From NCBI RefSeq assembly GCF_900626285.1, contig NZ_LR131147.1, forward strand, positions 1,010,609-1,074,608: a DNA stretch of 64,000 bases, given 5' to 3'. The translations under genes were made by a program, and so were the position numbers. Origin of the DNA: Intestinimonas massiliensis (ex Afouda et al. 2020). Lineage in GTDB: Bacteria > Bacillota > Clostridia > Oscillospirales > Oscillospiraceae. The notes beneath the pieces were generated by a model. That model was not told where the DNA came from, made no database searches, and saw nothing but the letters and a program-made list of their open reading frames with translations. Below, one piece after another: positions 33,182 to 42,088 of the stretch (its first letter is position 1; every line of letters begins with the position of its first letter).

Positions 33182-34170
33182 CACGGGAACAGCTATCGGA
33201 TGCCTTGGGAGAAATCAACCCCCGCTATGTGGATGAGGCGTTGACGGGTGCGGACCGGCGCGCCGCAAGGCCCAGGGGTCTTCTCCGGGCAGGTCTGGCC
33301 GCGGCGGTGATCGCGGGTCTGCTGATACTCACGACGGGCGCGGTATTTATCCTCAAGCCGGTTCTGCAAACCTACTTTGGCAAGTCCGCAGCCTATGTCT
33401 ACCAGAAGAACAGTCAGATCCTGAACCTGAGCCAGACCGTGGACGGATGGACCATGACCCTTACCGACTGCATCGGCGACGACAACCGCCTGTATGTGGG
33501 AATAGAGGTCACGGCCCCTAAGGGGATCGCGCTGAACGAGCAGGGGTATCCACTCCCCTACGGGATTGAGGAGATCGACATTGACGTCAGCGACGGCGCC
33601 CGACATCCCGGGGCATGGTACATCAATCAGGTCCCGGATGACAGTGAGACGGACAACCATCTTCGCTTTGTCCTCTGGATGAATTGTCAGGAGTCTCTGG
33701 ATGGGAAGACCATTTCCTTGGTCCTGGGCAGGATCAGCCATGGCAATGGGGTCTGCGACTTCGACGGAAGCTGGACCTTCCGGGATATCAAGCTGGACCT
33801 GGCAGATCAGAGCATCCGGCTGGAGCCGCAGGTGACTGTCCCGGTACTGGATACCACTGCTACCCTGACAGAGCTGACTGTTTCCCCTGTTTCCATCACG
33901 CTTTGCTTCCAGGGCGAGGGGCTGATCGGACAGTGCCAGCGCTATCCCAACGGTACAAACATCACAGATCCCACCATTGTTCTTTATGACCACGAGGGCA
34001 ACGTCATGCAGCTGGAAACCCGGCACGCCCCCTTCGGCAGCCGGGCAGGCAGCGGCGACAACAACACAACGGGAGAACTGCGGATCGTGCAGGGCTACGA
34101 AACCTTTATTGATCTGGAGGCACTGGACCATATCGAAATCTGCGGGGTCTCCATTCCGGTAAGGCAGTAG
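33178..34170 (+). CDS. Membrane anti-sigma-like protein (DUF4179-like)
   Basis: A 330-residue protein: cytoplasmic N-terminus with EINPRYVDEALTG, one membrane helix at about 38-60 (LLRAGLAAAVIAGLLILTTG), then a large extracytoplasmic beta-rich domain of about 270 residues, with features like SQTVDGWTMTLTDCIGDDNRLYVGI found in DUF4179 anti-sigma-type proteins. The start overlaps the sigma gene stop by four bases. The extracellular domain probably senses an envelope signal and controls release of the sigma factor (inference). Confidence 0.82.
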   Translation: MTREQLSDALGEINPRYVDEALTGADRRAARPRGLLRAGLAAAVIAGLLILTTGAVFILKPVLQTYFGKSAAYVYQKNSQILNLSQTVDGWTMTLTDCIGDDNRLYVGIEVTAPKGIALNEQGYPLPYGIEEIDIDVSDGARHPGAWYINQVPDDSETDNHLRFVLWMNCQESLDGKTISLVLGRISHGNGVCDFDGSWTFRDIKLDLADQSIRLEPQVTVPVLDTTATLTELTVSPVSITLCFQGEGLIGQCQRYPNGTNITDPTIVLYDHEGNVMQLETRHAPFGSRAGSGDNNTTGELRIVQGYETFIDLEALDHIEICGVSIPVRQ

Positions 34171-34198
34171 CCGTCCAGCCGCAGCATTGTGACACCGC

Positions 34199-34236
34199 AA
34201 AAAGGAACACCAGCCTTAAGGCTGGTGTTCCTTTTT
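34199..34236. terminator. Terminator after the second sigma operon
   Basis: A 17-base stem AAAAAGGAACACCAGCC / GGCTGGTGTTCCTTTTT with TTAA loop. It lies between converging genes and carries T-runs for both directions. The hairpin core nearly repeats that at 32517. Confidence 0.9.
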
Positions 34237-34250
34237 GTCTGTCCGCGGGC

Positions 34251-34931
34251 TTACTTGCTGCCTGTGTTAATGAAGGGGGCCAGGGCGTCGGCCACGCCGC
34301 TGATGGGCATGGTCTGAAGCACCACCCGGCCGGGACCGGTGATCACCGTGTTGAACAGCCCCTCGCCGCCGAAGAGCACGTTCTTCACGCCCTTGATCAT
34401 CTGGATCTCCATGGAGCAGGTGGCGTCCATCATAGCCAGGTTTCCGCTGTCCACCACCAGGCTCTGCCCCGCCCGGAGCTCATACTCCACCACGGAGCCG
34501 TCCAGCTCCACAAAGGCCATGCCGCTGCCGGAGAGCTTCTGCATGATGAAGCCCTCACCGCCGAAGAAGCCGGCCCCCAGCTTCTTCTGGAAGAAGACCG
34601 ACAGCTCCACGCTGCGCTCCGACGCCAGGAAGCCCCGCTTCTGCACCACCACCGGGTGGGCGGGGTCAATCTGGACCGCCCGGATGGCCCCGGGGAAGCT
34701 GGAGGCAAAGGCGATCATGCCCGGGCCGCCCTGAGCCGTATACGTATTCTGAAAGAGAGAGTCACCGGAGAACATCCGTCCAAAGGCCTTGCCCAGGCCG
34801 CCGGCCCCGGTCTCCATCTTCATGTTGGGGCTCATCCACACCATGGAGCCCCGCTCCGTGATCATGGATTCCCCGCCCTCCAGCTGGCAGATCACCACCG
34901 GCATAGGCTCGCCTTGGATTTCGTACTTCAT
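34251..34931 (-). CDS. TIGR00266/AIM24-family protein
   Basis: A 226-residue beta-sandwich protein. MKYEIQGEPMPVVICQLEGG, then SMVWMSPNMKMET and glycine-rich GGLGKAFGRMFSGDSLF are typical of TIGR00266, as is the late GLFNTVITGPGRVVLQTM. Members are conserved in many bacteria, related to mitochondrial AIM24, and have no firm role. AAAGGAGG lies seven bases before the ATG. Confidence 0.92.
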   Translation of the reverse strand: MKYEIQGEPMPVVICQLEGGESMITERGSMVWMSPNMKMETGAGGLGKAFGRMFSGDSLFQNTYTAQGGPGMIAFASSFPGAIRAVQIDPAHPVVVQKRGFLASERSVELSVFFQKKLGAGFFGGEGFIMQKLSGSGMAFVELDGSVVEYELRAGQSLVVDSGNLAMMDATCSMEIQMIKGVKNVLFGGEGLFNTVITGPGRVVLQTMPISGVADALAPFINTGSK

Positions 34932-35065
34932 ATGTTACCCTCCTTTTATCTGGATAGATTTAGTATATTCCGGTTTTCGAAGGGATTCAACCTCTCCCTC
35001 CCCATCTTTACAAAATCTTAAGAGCTGTGTTATCATGGTAAAAACTGCATGGGAGGCACACGTCA

Positions 35066-35650
35066 ATGACACAGCTGACACGGGAGCAGGCCCTGGACCT
35101 GCTGAAAGAATACAATCACGAACCGTTCCATCTTCGCCACGCCCTTACGGTGGAGGCGGTAATGGACTGGTACGCCCATGAGCTGGGCTACGGGGACCAG
35201 GCGGCGTTCTGGGCCATGGCCGGCCTGCTCCACGATCTGGACTTTGAGCAGTACCCTGACGAGCACTGCGTCAAGGTACGGGAGATCATGGAGTCCAGGG
35301 ATCTGGACCCCGCCCTCATTCACGCGGTGGTGAGCCACGGCTGGGGCATGACCGGCGGAGACGTTCAGCCGGAGCACGAGATGGAGAAGGTCCTCTTCGC
35401 CGCCGACGAGCTCACCGGTCTGATCGGAGCGGCTGCCCTGATGCGCCCCTCCAAGAGCGTGCAGGACATGGAGCTGTCCAGCCTGAAGAAAAAATACAAG
35501 GACAAGCGCTTTGCCGCCGGCTGCTCCCGCGAGACCATCGCCCAGGGCGCCGAAATGCTGGGCTGGGAGCTGAACGACCTGCTGGACCGCACCCTCCAGG
35601 CCATGAAGGCCAAGGAGGCGGACATCGAGGCCCAGTGCGCTGCTCTGTAA
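35066..35650 (+). CDS. HD-domain hydrolase
   Basis: A 194-residue HD-superfamily protein. RHALTVEAVMDWYA supplies the first His, LLHDLDFEQYPDEHC the HD pair, and HAVVSHGWGM and DELTGLIGAAALMRPSK the later metal and substrate-side residues. This is the pattern of stand-alone HDIG hydrolases that act on nucleotides or phosphoesters; the substrate is unknown. The ATG at 35066 has GGGAGG 11 bases upstream. A perfect terminator follows the stop. Confidence 0.88.
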   Translation: MTQLTREQALDLLKEYNHEPFHLRHALTVEAVMDWYAHELGYGDQAAFWAMAGLLHDLDFEQYPDEHCVKVREIMESRDLDPALIHAVVSHGWGMTGGDVQPEHEMEKVLFAADELTGLIGAAALMRPSKSVQDMELSSLKKKYKDKRFAAGCSRETIAQGAEMLGWELNDLLDRTLQAMKAKEADIEAQCAAL

Positions 35651-35665
35651 TCGTTCTCTGCTGAT

Positions 35666-35705
35666 AAAAATCGCGGTCTGCCGGAAACGGCAGACCGCGA
35701 TTTTT
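35666..35705. terminator. Terminator between HD protein and nptA-like gene
   Basis: An 18-base stem (AAAAATCGCGGTCTGCCG and complement) with a GAAA tetraloop and T-run. It is placed between convergent genes and should work in both directions. Confidence 0.92.
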
Positions 35706-35709
35706 ATTT

Positions 35710-37368
35710 TTATCTGTTGGCCGCTTCGGCATCGATGCCCGCCCGCTCCTGGGCAATGTTCAGGGCATGGTCGCCGATACGCTCAAAATCGGTGAGCAGC
35801 TCGGAGAAGATGATGCAGGCCTCGTCGGAGCATATACCCTTCCGCATCCGCTCCATCTGGTGCTTCCGGTAACTCTCCGTCATGTCGTCCATCCGCTGCT
35901 CCAGCGCGGAGACCTTGGTCAGCCATTCCGTAGGCTGGATGTTCTCCTGCTCCAGCAGGTCCATGGCGTCCAGGCAGACACCCTCCATGGTCTTGAGCTC
36001 CTTCTGGGCCTCCTCGGAGAAGTGAATGTTCTTTTCATGCATCATCTGGGTATACTCGCAGATGTTCATGGCGTGGTCGCCGATGCGCTCGATGTTGCCG
36101 GTGATCTTGAAGTAGGCGCTGACCGCGGTGGAATCCTTCTCATTGGTCTCAAACACGATTACCTTGGAAATGTATTGAGAGATCTCTTTATTCAGATAAT
36201 CAATATATTCCTCCGTGGCGGAAGCCGCCTCCAGATGCTTGGGGTCCCGGTCCAGCACCGCCTGGAAGCCCAGGGCGATGTTGTCCTTGGCCATGGACAG
36301 CATCCGGTTCAGTTCCTGCCGCAGCTGGGTGATATACATGGCGGAGAAACCGATGGGGTGCTCCTGCTTGGTGTGGATGGGGCCGGGCACCAGGTAGGCC
36401 AGGTGCATCCCCTCTTCCCCGCTCTCGCTACGGTCGGGCAGGATCTTCATGGCGATCTTCACCAGATAGTTGCCCAGAGGCAGCAGCAGCAGGGTGGTCA
36501 CCACATTGAACAGGGTGTGCATATTGGCGATCTGAGCCGCCGGATTGTCGGGGGTCAAACCCTGCATCCACTGGGTCAGAGGCGTCAGAATGCAGATCGT
36601 GGTAAAGAGCGCCGTACCGATCAGGTTGAACATCAGGTGGATCACGGTGGTGCGCTTGGCGTTGCGGCTGGTGCCCACCGAGGCCAGCACCGCGGTGATG
36701 CAGGTGCCGATGTTCTGTCCGAACAGGACGAACACCGCATTGTCCAGGCCGATCACCCCGCTGACCGCCAGGGCCTGCAGGATACCCACCGAGGCGGAGG
36801 AGGACTGGATCAGGGCGGTAAAGACGGCGCCGGCCAGGATGCCCACCAGGGGGTTGGAGAAGGTGCTGACCAGATTGACAAAGGCGGGCCACTCCCGCAG
36901 GGGGGACATGGAGGAGCTCATCATCTCCATACCGATAAACAGCACGCCCAGGCCGGCCAGGATGTTGCCGTAGTGGTGGATCTGGGGCTTTTTCAAAAAG
37001 ACCACCATGGCCACGCCCACGAAGGCGAACAGCGGCGCCAGCGCCCCCACGTCCAGGGCAATCAGCTGGCCGGTGATGGTGGTACCGATGTTGGCGCCCA
37101 TGATGATCCACACCGCCTGGCGCAGGGTCATCATGCCGGAATTAACGAAGCCCACCACCATGACGGTAGTGGCGGAGGAGGACTGGATGACGGCGGTGAT
37201 GCCGGCGCCCACCAGCACACCTAAAAACCGGTTGGAGGTAAGCCGCTCCAGAATACTCTTCATCCGGTTGCCGGCCGCGGCCTCCAGGCCGGAGCTCATC
37301 ATCTGCATACCATAGAGAAACAGTGCCAGGCCGCCCAGCAGCCCCAAGACAATGCTCGAAATTTCCAC
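35710..37368 (-). CDS. Na/Pi cotransporter family protein with PhoU-like C-terminus
   Basis: A 552-residue membrane protein. The N-terminal 310 residues form about eight helices in two inverted halves with the paired signature motifs QSSSATTVMVVGFVNSG and QSSSASVGILQALAVSG, typical of NptA/PNaS sodium-phosphate symporters. The C-terminal 200 residues are helical and PhoU-like (IERIGDHAMNICEY, then FERIGDHALNIAQE). It imports or balances phosphate with sodium. It has a good sigma-A promoter at 37423-37451 and shares a terminator with the HD gene. Confidence 0.93.
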   Translation of the reverse strand: MEISSIVLGLLGGLALFLYGMQMMSSGLEAAAGNRMKSILERLTSNRFLGVLVGAGITAVIQSSSATTVMVVGFVNSGMMTLRQAVWIIMGANIGTTITGQLIALDVGALAPLFAFVGVAMVVFLKKPQIHHYGNILAGLGVLFIGMEMMSSSMSPLREWPAFVNLVSTFSNPLVGILAGAVFTALIQSSSASVGILQALAVSGVIGLDNAVFVLFGQNIGTCITAVLASVGTSRNAKRTTVIHLMFNLIGTALFTTICILTPLTQWMQGLTPDNPAAQIANMHTLFNVVTTLLLLPLGNYLVKIAMKILPDRSESGEEGMHLAYLVPGPIHTKQEHPIGFSAMYITQLRQELNRMLSMAKDNIALGFQAVLDRDPKHLEAASATEEYIDYLNKEISQYISKVIVFETNEKDSTAVSAYFKITGNIERIGDHAMNICEYTQMMHEKNIHFSEEAQKELKTMEGVCLDAMDLLEQENIQPTEWLTKVSALEQRMDDMTESYRKHQMERMRKGICSDEACIIFSELLTDFERIGDHALNIAQERAGIDAEAANR

Positions 37369-37403
37369 TTTTTTCCCCTCGTTTTACACTCTTTTTTCTA
37401 TCT

Positions 37404-37451
37404 CTTTACATTTTCCAGCAGTAGTATACCCAATGTAAAGTACTCCGTCAA
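37404..37451 (-). promoter_or_regulatory. Promoter of the Na/Pi transporter with overlapping inverted repeat
   Basis: On the reverse strand, TTGACG, 17 bases, TATACT (37423-37451). An inverted repeat CTTTACATT (37404-37412) / AATGTAAAG (37432-37440) brackets the -10 box, a likely repressor site. The regulator is unknown. Confidence 0.6.
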
Positions 37452-37555
37452 TGGCTTTTACGATAACTTTACAAAACACCGGCCCTCTCATTTTATCCAG
37501 CTATTTTCTTTTTAGGGGGAATTTTCTCAGCCAGCGGCTTTTTTCCGTTCTCACG

Positions 37556-37584
37556 TTGCCTTTTCCAAACTTTTAGGCTATACT
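37556..37584 (+). promoter_or_regulatory. Promoter of the 586-residue membrane protein gene
   Basis: TTGCCT, 17 bases, TATACT, 39 bases before the ATG at 37624. Confidence 0.65.
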
Positions 37585-37623
37585 ACCCTATACCCAACAA
37601 TAAAACGAAAAAGGAGCGCACGT

Positions 37624-39384
37624 ATGGAATATTCGTCCGCAAAACGCCCCAGAGTTCCAAAGAGCAAGGCCGGCAAGCTGCTGCTCAATCTGGTGGTCAC
37701 CGCCGTCATCGGGTTTCTGTACTTCTATATCGCCCTGCCCCCTATCAACCTGCAATCCGGGGACTTTTACACCTTCGTGGGCATCCTGTGCGTGGTGTAC
37801 GTGCTGTGCGCCCTGGTCACCTCCGGCATGCAGACCGTCACCTCCGGCGGCGGGCCCAGAGAGTTCCTGCTTTTCATCAAGAAGCAGTGCCTGCCGGCAG
37901 GCATCCTGTTCCTGGCCCTCATTCTGGTGGCGGTGGTGGGCTCCGTCATCTCCCTGCCCATCTTCCGGGCGGCAGACTACCGGGACCTGCTGACGGTGGA
38001 GGACGGCCAGTTCGCCCAGGACATCAGCCAGATCTCCTTCAATGAGATCCCCACCCTGGACAAGGACTCGGCCAACTACCTGGGGGACCGGCAGATGGGC
38101 ACCCTCAGCGACATGGTCAGCCAGTTTGAGTACTCCAACGACTCCACCCAGATCAACTATCAGGGCCGGCCCGTCCGGGTGGCCCCCATCGACTACGCCG
38201 ACATCATCAAGTGGTTCACCAACCGGGGCAACGGCCTGCCCGCCTACGTCATCGTGGACATGGTCACCCAGGAGGCCCAGGTGGTGCGCCTCACCGAGGG
38301 GATGAAGTACTCCTTCTCCGAGCCCCTCAACCGCAACATCGAGCGTCACCTCCGCTTCCAGTATCCCACCTATATCTTCGGCACCCCCCAGTTTGAGATT
38401 GACGAGGAGGGCCACCCCTGGTGGATCGCCCCCCGCATCGTCAAGACCATCGGCCTGTTCGGCGGCCAGGACATCCATGGCGCCGTGCTGGTGGACGCCA
38501 TCACCGGCGAGAGCACCTACTATGAGCTGACCGATATCCCCACCTGGGTGGACAACGTGTTCACCCCTGAGCTCATCATGGAGCAGTACGACTACCACGG
38601 CACCCTGATCAACGGCTTCATCAACTCCATCTTCGGCCAGCGGGACGTGACGGTGACCACCGCCGACTCCAACTATATCGCCCTGAACGACGACGTGTAT
38701 ATGTATACCGGCGTCACCTCCGCCAACGCCGACCAGTCCAACCTGGGCTTCCTGCTGTCCAACCAGCGCACCAAGGAGACCAAGTTCTACTCCGCCCCCG
38801 GCGCCACCGAGGCCGCCGCCATGTCCTCCGCCCAGAGCGTGGTCCAGGATCTGGGCTATATCGCCACCTTCCCCCTGCTGCTCAACATCAACAGCCAGCC
38901 CACCTATTTCATTCCCCTGAAGGGCAAGGACAATCTGGTGAAGATGTACGCAATGGTCAATGTGGCCCAGTACCAGATAGCCGCCACCGGCACCACCGTC
39001 TCCCAGTGCGAGCAGGAGTATATCCGTATGCTGCAGGAGGGGGGCATCACCCAGGCGGAAGAAGTGCCCCAGACCGTGGCCAGCGGCGTCATTGACGACA
39101 TCCGCTCCGCCGTCATGGACGGCAACTCCTTCTACTTCATCCGGCTGGAGGGGACGGACACCTATTACAGCCTGTCCGCCGCCCAGAACCCCATCGCCGT
39201 CATCCTCAATGTGGGAGACACCGTCACCATCCAGCACGCCGCCCCGGTGGAGGGGGGCGACAACTCCATTCTGGAGGGCTCCTCCGTCACCCTGGACACC
39301 CCCGCACCGGAGTCCACGCCGGAGCCCCAGTCCTCCCCCCAGGTCACCCTGCCGGTGATCCAGGAACCGATCCTCTCCGAATAG
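37624..39384 (+). CDS. Conserved membrane protein with large extracytoplasmic domain
   Basis: A 586-residue protein, not recognised by function. Three hydrophobic helices are visible near the N-terminus (about 18-38, 50-70 and 95-115), followed by a long hydrophilic domain with sections such as VYMYTGVTSANADQSNLGFLL and PLKGKDNLVKMYAMVNVAQY, and a proline/threonine-rich C-terminal tail (PAPESTPEPQSSPQ), typical of surface-exposed proteins of this group. The repeated use of 'YIALNDD' and related beta-strand patterns suggests a sensor or cell-wall role, but this is a guess. AAAAGGAG lies ten bases before the ATG. It has its own promoter and terminator. Confidence 0.8.
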   Translation: MEYSSAKRPRVPKSKAGKLLLNLVVTAVIGFLYFYIALPPINLQSGDFYTFVGILCVVYVLCALVTSGMQTVTSGGGPREFLLFIKKQCLPAGILFLALILVAVVGSVISLPIFRAADYRDLLTVEDGQFAQDISQISFNEIPTLDKDSANYLGDRQMGTLSDMVSQFEYSNDSTQINYQGRPVRVAPIDYADIIKWFTNRGNGLPAYVIVDMVTQEAQVVRLTEGMKYSFSEPLNRNIERHLRFQYPTYIFGTPQFEIDEEGHPWWIAPRIVKTIGLFGGQDIHGAVLVDAITGESTYYELTDIPTWVDNVFTPELIMEQYDYHGTLINGFINSIFGQRDVTVTTADSNYIALNDDVYMYTGVTSANADQSNLGFLLSNQRTKETKFYSAPGATEAAAMSSAQSVVQDLGYIATFPLLLNINSQPTYFIPLKGKDNLVKMYAMVNVAQYQIAATGTTVSQCEQEYIRMLQEGGITQAEEVPQTVASGVIDDIRSAVMDGNSFYFIRLEGTDTYYSLSAAQNPIAVILNVGDTVTIQHAAPVEGGDNSILEGSSVTLDTPAPESTPEPQSSPQVTLPVIQEPILSE

Positions 39385-39387
39385 GTC

Positions 39388-39425
39388 AACGGCCCTGCCG
39401 CAGAAAGCGGCAGGGCCGTTTTTTA
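39388..39425. terminator. Terminator between membrane protein and alanine symporter genes
   Basis: Stem AACGGCCCTGCCG / CGGCAGGGCCGTT, loop of seven bases, then T's. The hairpin is shared by convergent genes and overlaps the symporter stop. Confidence 0.9.
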
Positions 39426-40787
39426 TTTTCTCCTGCCCGGCAGCAGGGCCAGGGCCTGGGGAGAGAGCAGCAGCAGGGCGCACAGGTTGGGCAGGGCCAT
39501 CAGGCCGTTGAACAGGTCGGTGAGCTGCCACACCACCGTTACGTCGGCGGTGCTGCTCCACACCACCGCCCCCAGGAAAGCCAGGCGGTATCCCCCCCGC
39601 CAGCGGTCGGTGCCGGTGAGGGCGGACAGGCTCCGCTCCCCGTAATAGCTGCACCCCAGCAGGGAGGTAAAGGCAAACAGCAGCAGGCACACCGCCACAA
39701 AGGCCTCCCCAAAGGGCCCCAGGACGGTGGAAAAAGCGGCGGCGGACAGCGGGGCCCCCAGCATACTGTCGGTGACAGTTCCGGCGCGGAGGGCGGCCAG
39801 AGCCGCCTCCTCCTGATACACGCCGGAGGTGAGGATCACCAGGGCGGTGACGGTACACACCACCAGGGTGGCGAAGAACACCTCAAACATCCCCCACAGT
39901 CCCTCGTCGGCTGGGTTTTCCACATCAGAGGCGGCGTGGGCCATGGCGGAGGTGCCCATGCCCGCCTCGTTGGTGAATACCCCCCGGGCCACCCCGTAGC
40001 GCATGGCGGCAGCGATCCCGTAGCCCGCCCCGCCCCCCAGGGCGGCCCTGGGGCAGAGAGCGCAGGTCACGATCCGTTCCAGCGCACCGGGCAGGGCCGC
40101 CCGGTGGCAAAAGAGCACCACCGCGCCGCCCCCCAGAAACAGCAGGGCCATACAGGGCACCAGCTTCTCGCTGACCTTGCCGATGCGGCCGATGCCCCCC
40201 AGAATCACCGCCCCGGTGAGCAGGGCGGTGACTACCCCCACCGCCAGCCGGTCCCAGCCGAAGGCGGCCTCCAGGGAGGCGGCGATGGAGTTGGACTGGA
40301 CCAGGTTGCCTCCCGCCAGGGAAGCGGCGGCGCAGCTCAGGGAGAACCAGGCCGCCAGGAAGGGGCTGCCCAGGCCGTGGGCGATGTAGCACATGGGTCC
40401 CCCCTGCCACAGGCCATCCCTCCCCCGCTCCCGCCAGCGCACCGCCAGGGTCTTTTCCACAAAGCTGGTCATCATGCCCAGAAAGGCGGACACCCACATC
40501 CAGAACACCGCCCCCGGTCCGCCGAAGAAGATGGCGGTGGCCACCCCGGCGATAGAGCCGGTGCCGATGGTGGAGGCCAGGGCGGTGGACATGGCCTGGA
40601 GCCGGGTCAGTCCCCGGCCCGTGCCCTTCCCCCCTCTCCGCAGCAGCCCGCCCAGGGTGCCCCCCAGCCAATACTTCACACCGAAAATCTGAAAGAATCC
40701 AGTTCTGACTGAAAAATACAGGCCGCTGAGCAGAAACAGGCCCAGCAGCCAGGGGTTCCAGATATGATCACCCAGCCGTTCCAGCAT
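39423..40787 (-). CDS. Sodium:alanine symporter family protein (AGCS)
   Basis: A 454-residue transporter with about ten to eleven membrane helices. The signature GTGSIAGVATAIFFGGPGAVFWMW, FVEKTLAVRWRERG and GVFTNEAGMGTSAMAHAASDV (split here as family hallmarks) mark AGCS proteins, which import alanine or glycine with sodium. ATG 40787 is used; GTG 40793 would add two residues. GGAGGT lies 12 bases upstream, inside a GC-rich hairpin (40790-40837). It may be cotranscribed with the two-component genes upstream. Confidence 0.92.
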   Translation of the reverse strand: MLERLGDHIWNPWLLGLFLLSGLYFSVRTGFFQIFGVKYWLGGTLGGLLRRGGKGTGRGLTRLQAMSTALASTIGTGSIAGVATAIFFGGPGAVFWMWVSAFLGMMTSFVEKTLAVRWRERGRDGLWQGGPMCYIAHGLGSPFLAAWFSLSCAAASLAGGNLVQSNSIAASLEAAFGWDRLAVGVVTALLTGAVILGGIGRIGKVSEKLVPCMALLFLGGGAVVLFCHRAALPGALERIVTCALCPRAALGGGAGYGIAAAMRYGVARGVFTNEAGMGTSAMAHAASDVENPADEGLWGMFEVFFATLVVCTVTALVILTSGVYQEEAALAALRAGTVTDSMLGAPLSAAAFSTVLGPFGEAFVAVCLLLFAFTSLLGCSYYGERSLSALTGTDRWRGGYRLAFLGAVVWSSTADVTVVWQLTDLFNGLMALPNLCALLLLSPQALALLPGRRK

Positions 40788-40789
40788 GA

Positions 40790-40837
40790 CCACGCCCCCA
40801 CCTCCCCTCTTTCCAGAGGTATGCGGCGGGGGCGTGG
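40790..40837 (-). terminator. GC-rich hairpin between histidine kinase and symporter genes
   Basis: CCACGCCCCC pairs with GGGGGCGTGG around a 28-base loop. It lies just after the kinase stop and overlaps the symporter ribosome site, so it could limit read-through or control translation. Confidence 0.45.
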
Positions 40838-40855
40838 GTCATGCCTGATACAATT

Positions 40856-42088
40856 TTATGTCAACGGCAGGCGGGCGGTAAAGGTCACCCGGCCATCTTC
40901 CATGGCGGCGGTCAGCTTGCCTTTATGCCGCTGGACGATGGCCCGGGCGGTGGACAGGCCGATGCCGTATCCGCCCGTCTCCCGGGATCGGGATGGGTCC
41001 GCCCGGTAGAACCGGTCGAACAGCCGGGGCAGCTGGGCCGGGTCCAGCCCAGCGCAGGGATTGGAGAGGGTCAGCACCGCCCAGCGGCCCTGCTGGGTCA
41101 GGGTCAGGCGGATGGTACCGCCGGCGTCACAGTATTTCACCGCGTTGTCCAGCAGCAGCGTGTGCAGCCGCTTCAGATTCTCGGTAACCCCCCGTACCAC
41201 CAGGCCGGGGGTGATGTCGCTCTCCAGGGTCTTGCCGAAGGACTGGGCCAGGGGACCGTAGTCCTCCACCTGGGCGGCGGCGATGCGGCTCAGCTCCACC
41301 GGCTCGGCCTCCGCCTCCGGCAGGGCCTCCTCGCTGCGGGCCAGCTCCACCAGGTGGCCGATGAGCCGGTCCAGCCGCCCCACCTGCACCTGGGTGCTCT
41401 TCAGCCAGCGGTTCTCCCCCACCGTGGCCTCCAGCAGGCCGGTATTGGCCGAGATGACGGCCAGGGGGGTCTTGAGCTCGTGAGAGGCGTCGGTAACAAA
41501 CCGGCGCTGCTTCTCCAGATTCTCCGCAAAGGGCCGCACCACCCGCCGGGAGAGGAGAAAGAGCAGCAGGAACACGATGGCCACGCAGGCCAGGGAGGCC
41601 AGCAGGGTGAGCCGCAGCACGTTGCTGGCGGCCTGGAGCTGGAGGAAGCAGTCCAGCACCACGATGGTCTGTCCGCCGCCGGCCTCGTCAAAAATGCCGA
41701 AGCGGTAGTACCCGCTGTAGCCGGAGGTGCGGCCGGAGTCCAGGATCTCCTCCACCTGCTCCACCATCATTTTCCGGTCCAGGGCGGCGATGTGGTCGGT
41801 CTCCACCTCCGACACCTCCCGCTGGCCGGTGAGCCGCACCACAAAGTAGCGGGTTTCAAAAGGGGTCTCCATGGTGACCTGAAAGCCGGGAAAGGCCCTG
41901 GGGTCCGCCGCCTCCTCCGGCTCGGGGAATTTTCCCGCGTTCTGGTGGAGGACACCGATGACCTCATCCGCCCGGCTGGTGGTAATCATGTGGTAACCCA
42001 GGTTGATGACCAGGCAGAGGGCCGCCAGGGTGCCCGCCAGGGAGGCCAGGGCGATGAGGAGGAACCGGCGGCGCAGACTGCGGATCAT
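40856..42088 (-). CDS. Sensor histidine kinase
   Basis: A 410-residue membrane kinase. One helix near the N-terminus (about 10-32), an extracytoplasmic sensor of about 125 residues, and a second helix at about 160-182 lead to the dimerisation box RRFVTDASHELKTPLAVISANT (phospho-His in SHELKTP), then N box LLLDNAVKYC and G box ETGGYGIGLS. All catalytic motifs are present. It overlaps the response regulator by four bases, forming one two-component system; the signal is unknown. The neighbouring lipoprotein at 42853 may be linked. Confidence 0.93.
   Translation of the reverse strand: MIRSLRRRFLLIALASLAGTLAALCLVINLGYHMITTSRADEVIGVLHQNAGKFPEPEEAADPRAFPGFQVTMETPFETRYFVVRLTGQREVSEVETDHIAALDRKMMVEQVEEILDSGRTSGYSGYYRFGIFDEAGGGQTIVVLDCFLQLQAASNVLRLTLLASLACVAIVFLLLFLLSRRVVRPFAENLEKQRRFVTDASHELKTPLAVISANTGLLEATVGENRWLKSTQVQVGRLDRLIGHLVELARSEEALPEAEAEPVELSRIAAAQVEDYGPLAQSFGKTLESDITPGLVVRGVTENLKRLHTLLLDNAVKYCDAGGTIRLTLTQQGRWAVLTLSNPCAGLDPAQLPRLFDRFYRADPSRSRETGGYGIGLSTARAIVQRHKGKLTAAMEDGRVTFTARLPLT

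Noticed and set aside
35767..37224. 485-codon forward frame opposite the Na/Pi transporter
   Set aside because: Low-complexity His/Gln/Gly-rich translation typical of a shadow frame; the reverse strand encodes a complete transporter with family motifs.
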